From the NCBI RefSeq assembly GCF_000006565.2, contig NC_031476.1, positions 6,666,400 to 6,730,399 of the forward strand: DNA of 64,000 bases, read 5' to 3'. The notes below the pieces were generated by a model. The model had not been told where the DNA came from. It worked only from the letters and a program-made list of their open reading frames with translations, and searched no databases. Made by a program: the position numbers and the translations under genes. This document shows positions 59,901 to 64,000 of this stretch, one piece after another (position 1 is the stretch's first letter; each line of letters starts with the position of its first letter). This DNA comes from Toxoplasma gondii ME49. Its lineage: Eukaryota; Apicomplexa; Conoidasida; Eucoccidiorida; Sarcocystidae.

Positions 59901-62900
59901 TCAGCGCCAATCTAAAATCTTCCGAAGCGCTTCGTCTCGTTCCCCCGCCTTTACCGTCGTCGAGGGCGGCATCCCTGTTTATCTGCCCCGTCCACTTGAC
60001 GTCGTATATCTCCTTGTAAGTCTCGCCCAATTCGAAATGCATCTGGCGCCTAGACGAGGCAAGAATAGAAAAAGCAGAAAGGGGAGATTGTAAACGCCAG
60101 TCGAATGGAGGAAACACGACAGAGAATCCGCGCCGTGTCTCCAGGGCCGGAGCATGAGGCACTGATGACACCCACGGCCAGCGGCCCGGAAGGCGAAAAA
60201 ATTCAGAGAGACAGTCAAGAGAGAGAGAGACGAAAACTCGCGAGCGAACTGCCAGAAACAGAAACTGTGGAAAGGGGAAATGACTAACGGCAGGTTGGGG
60301 GGAAGCGCCCCGTGGGTTTCGTAGCAGAGCCACCGATGTAAATCTGTTGTAATGCAACATATACAACGCAAGATAAAATGTAGTGCGACGAATCGTTTGA
60401 CGGTACATCAGATGCATACAGAGGTTTCTTAGCTGCGACGGCCTCGTACTCCGCATAAATACAGGTATCACTCTCGCTTTTAAATAAGTGCCTCAGAAGC
60501 ACCTTGTGCATCTGCTACAGCGAACAGGAAGTCCGGAAAAAAACGTCTTGCATGCGACAGAGGCTGCCTTACACAAGGTCGAGGTAGTGCTGAGGGTTCA
60601 GCTCCACGACAAGCGCAGCGAGCAGCTTTGCTCGGCGAGAATGCATTGCCATGTACCGCTGGACGTCGTTTTCAAAGAAACTCAGCTCCCTGAAAAGACA
60701 GAGACGAACAGCCGAGGCATGGGATACTGGTGACCGGATCAAAACGGGGGACGAGGAGTTTCTCCGGATCATTCCTGAAAGAGCGTTTGAGAAAGGACAC
60801 CTGGAGAAAGAGAAGTACGAAGGAGCGCGGGAGAGTTAACAGGTTTTTCAAAAGTCAGTTGCGATGCCAGGTGATGGAAAAGAGGATGTTACGCGTAGGA
60901 TGTGTGTGAACGAGGCGATAGCTTGCAGTAGCACCCTTTGATAGTGAAATGGGCCCTTGATCTCTTCTGTAGGTCCGCCCAGCCAGAGATGTCCACGCGG
61001 AAGCGTGACGTCTGAGATAAACAAGCGTCTCAGAGAATACACAGCCAAAAGGTGAACAGCTGAGGCAGACGACGAACAGGGAAGAGGGAGAGAAAGAGCT
61101 GTAGGTCCTTACTTGTACAGGGCAGCTTCGCGAATGATCAACCGCGTGTGCTCAGTCGTCCAGCCATCCAATGCGAAGGTCTGCAGAGACGCACTTGAAA
61201 AACAAGTGAGCTGTGAGAGGCATCGCATGTTCCCACGGGGAGTAGAAGATCCCTCGCAGCTTGGCTTTCGCCTCACTAGCCGCTGACGGCGCCTCCCCCC
61301 CCCAGCGAACTCCAACGCTGGCGAGTCCGGTCTCTTCCAGGTCGTCCTTTCTGTTTCATGCATGACGTTGCCCCCCAGCCCTGTACCTCTCGCGCGTTTT
61401 CACTCTTAAGACTCCTTTAAGCCATCGGCCCTGCTCCCCCACAATTTCCTGTCGCTTTTCCTTTGCTAAGCATATGCTCCAACGGGCCCCGGTGCGCCTG
61501 CCTGGCCCTGTGGCGAAGTGCTTCCTCCAGTTGAACATTTGCAGCCAATATTCTCATTTCCCGGGATGCACCAAGAAGCTTCCCTTTCTCATTGCTCCAC
61601 GTCTTCTTTTCCGTCCGGTCGTTCTCTCTGGCAACGAGAAAGGATTGCTTTCCGTTTCGCCGCCTCGTCTGCGTCACCGTTTCTTCCCTGCCTGTCGTTT
61701 CTCGCGCGCATGCTCCTGCCTCTTTCTCCTTCAGGGTTCTCCCTCACCTTCAGCGCTGCCTGAGCCTCGTGGTTGGCCATGACAAAGAGACATCGAGGCG
61801 CTGCGAAGTCGTCGCAGAGAGCGAGTGCCATCAAGTGCTTCGAGATAAATGTTCTGCAGCAAAGCAGGCATCATGAGAAAACGGACAATGAGGGCTTGTT
61901 GTTTCACAAAAGCACCACAGAGCGCCGTTCCACACAACTGTCAAACGTGAGTTTAAAGATACGGCAACACACGCTGCTGACAGCGATGCCTTGCACAGGT
62001 GCAGCCACGCAGACAGGTTCTCTCTAATCTCGAGTCTTCCTGCTGGTGAGCCTAGCCGCTCGCCGCTTCTCGCTTTCTTCTGCTTTTCCCTGCCCCCGCT
62101 CAGAGACAGAGCCGCGGACTGTCACGAGCCACATCGCTTCCGACAACTTCTCTGTCCCGATCTGTATTGATGGTGGGCAACCTCCTACTTCCTAATACTA
62201 TTATCTTTTGTGTGAGTTAATCGAAGCATATGTTCCGAATTCAGTAGTGGTCTGGGTTACACAACGGTTGTGAAGTTCCCTGTCGAGGAAGAAAGGCGTT
62301 GCCGAGGTGCCTCCCCGCTGACGCTCCCAGAAGAAAAGCAGTGATTCATATCGGAGACGAGATACATCGGAAGCCGCAGGAGAGAAACGGGCCCCCTGGG
62401 AGGCGGTAGAATCGATATCGACTGTCTGCGAAGAAGCACAGCTCACGCGTAGGGTCGGAGAGCAGGAGGCAGGCTGTCCAGTTTGGCCACGCACTGGAGG
62501 AACTCGTAATTCATCTTCCTCATTTTCTGCCCGACCTGGAAATCGCCAGAAGAAAGGGGAATATGTATGTCAAGCGACATGCCGCATCCACCACATTTGT
62601 GAAAAGGGCGATCCAAGAGTTCTCCTCGACCTTCTCAGTCCGTCCACGCATTTATTTCTACGGGAAAAGAGACTCGTGTGTGAAACCATACACGGTGGTA
62701 GATGCAGAGAGACACAGGTACCCGCAGGTAGATGCAGATATAGGTAGAGATAGATACGCAGATAAAGATAGATAGATACACAGATAGATAGACAACGATA
62801 GAGGCATATATATATTTATATATATATATATATATACATATATGCACGACCCTCCCCCCGCCAACCATATATAGGCAAATATACTTACACATATTTGTAC

Positions 62901-63993
62901 ACAGGCATTTGCAGGCATGCGCTTGCCTGCGCGAATACAGCAGCGATGTCATTGTCAAGCGCGAGTTGCACGTAACGAGATCGGATGCCGTTTCTTCAGT
63001 CTCACTTGGTGATGGAAGGGTGCGAATCGCACAGCGCAGCGGAGGTAGAGGTCGTCTGTGAGGCGGACCAGCCTGAGAGAAGGGCAAGCGATAAGAATAC
63101 AGATCTCGTGTCGGGCTGTCGAAAGTCTTTAAGAGGAACCTAAGGAGATCTCTCTGACTGCAGACGGCAGAACAACTGGCAAAGTCGCGTTTCCTACGCG
63201 AAGACGCCCGTAGCGACTGCACTAAATCGGAAGGAGGCGACGCGAATCGAACGAGAGGGGAAAGGTGTGCCTATTAAAAAGAACTTCTTCTCCGAAATAC
63301 TAGGACTGGGAAAGTGTGTAGGGGAAAGGGGAGGTAAGGCTGTCTCTAGTTAGACAAGTTGTTGCTTGGAGAGCAAGAGGGCACAGCCAAGGCGACTTGG
63401 TTCCGCGCGCGCTCTGTCTGAGACGCGCGACCGTTCTCTGTAGGTTCCCGTATTCATCTCACCACGCCTGTTTCCGTTCTTTCCGCCCTCCCTTCACTCT
63501 TCGTGGCTAAACACCCAGGAAAAGCTTGTAGACGATCCTGTCTCAGAGATGGCCATGGAGACTTAGACGAGCGTGGGGGCCAATGGCTGCCCTCTCCCTC
63601 GTCGGCAGTTCCCGTCTGGAGAAACGGCGCCTGCGTCCTCCTCCGCCTCTCTTGTCGTGTCTAGCATTGTCTTTGTTCTGCGCGATGTAAAAAACAAGAG
63701 ACTAACCGGTCTTCCTCTCCCCGGAGAGGCCTCCAGAATGTCTCTTCGCTCGCTCGCAGAGCTTCGCTGCAGCCTTTTGCTCGGCTTGCATCTGTTCTGT
63801 GGCCGCCAAGGAGCAGAGCCGCGCCGCGTTCCACGGACAAGGAGAAGAAGTCTGCTGGAGAAGCGACACCGGACACAGGTGCAGAAGCGGTAGGCGAATA
63901 GGAAGCACAACACGAAAAGGCCGACATCCGAGGCCTGTCAGACACCTCTGAGGCAGACGCCAGGGTGAGAGGCTGTGCCAGACTCTCTGACAT
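56915..63993 (-). CDS. KIFBP: KIF-binding protein (KIFBP/KBP) homologue, 12 exons, 5' end probably outside
   Basis: In animals KIFBP binds the motor domains of certain kinesins and blocks their microtubule attachment. Exons (minus): 63993-63707, 63072-63006, 62535-62447, 61853-61748, 61180-61113, 60689-60573, 60049-59955, 59348-59301, 58521-58439, 57952-57797, 57347-57267, 56977-56915. All eleven junctions keep phase, giving 419 residues. Family matches: LFVMANHEAQAALKTFALDG and then WTTEH; LSFFENDVQRYMAMHSRR; VELNPQHYLDLV; MHFELGETYKEIYDV; VAHFSEFIESFQK; ELLPLYLAARLTRAKML; YEWLRNFL; and a C-terminus QTLQLLPLRISKL like the end of human KIFBP. In human KIFBP about 370 residues precede the first of these matches, against about 165 here, so upstream exons probably lie beyond the window. 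The ATG at 63993 may be internal, with exon 1 beginning at an acceptor. The protein is cytosolic by family. The kinesin partners in this organism are unknown. Confidence 0.85.
62748..62846. repeat. (GATA)n then (TA)n microsatellite in KIFBP intron 2
   Basis: Runs of gata/gatagata units followed by a TA-dinucleotide run lie within the proposed 470-base intron 63005-62536 of the KIFBP homologue. This is another case of AT-rich simple repeats confined to introns in this window. Confidence 0.8.
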
Positions 63994-64000
63994 GTTAAAT

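Overview
The window looks like nuclear DNA of a cyst-forming coccidian apicomplexan of the Toxoplasma/Hammondia/Neospora type. The evidence is GC-rich coding sequence without bacterial operon structure, GT-AG introns of about 290-920 nt, very large proteins dominated by Ser/Glu/Arg-rich low-complexity sequence, (TA)n microsatellites inside introns, and scattered TGCATGC-like sites. The species call is an inference; I cannot choose between genera from sequence alone. No tRNA, rRNA, transposon, CRISPR array or bacterial-type feature was found.

I support five gene models, each built by hand from splice sites with matching codon phase. Plus strand: (1) 408-4861, a multi-pass membrane protein of unknown function (3 exons, 1014 aa). 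(2) 5148-23470, a giant low-complexity protein (7 exons, about 4807 aa) that contains 165 in-frame copies of an 18-bp repeat; the join between its two halves is the least certain part. (3) 27331-39005, a major facilitator superfamily transporter (6 exons, 3015 aa) with a 610-residue leader and a loop of about 2000 residues between membrane helices 6 and 7. A possible extra 3' exon lies at 39711-39851.

Minus strand: (4) 40248-52759, a 4032-aa protein kinase (2 exons) with a disordered N-terminal region of about 2480 residues, a non-RD catalytic loop and a 390-residue insertion after the APE motif. (5) 56915-63993, a homologue of kinesin family binding protein (KIFBP/KBP; 12 exons). Its C-terminal half aligns well with animal KIFBP, and its 5' end probably lies beyond the right edge.

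Genes 3 and 4 converge near 40 kb. Two long intergenic stretches, 23.5-27.3 kb and 52.8-56.9 kb, hold no supportable gene. The genes do not form an obvious pathway; they are neighbours in a eukaryotic chromosome. The most noteworthy items are the rewired MFS transporter with possible beta-strand islands in its giant loop, the non-RD giant kinase, the KIFBP homologue, and the 18-bp repeat array that is open on both strands.
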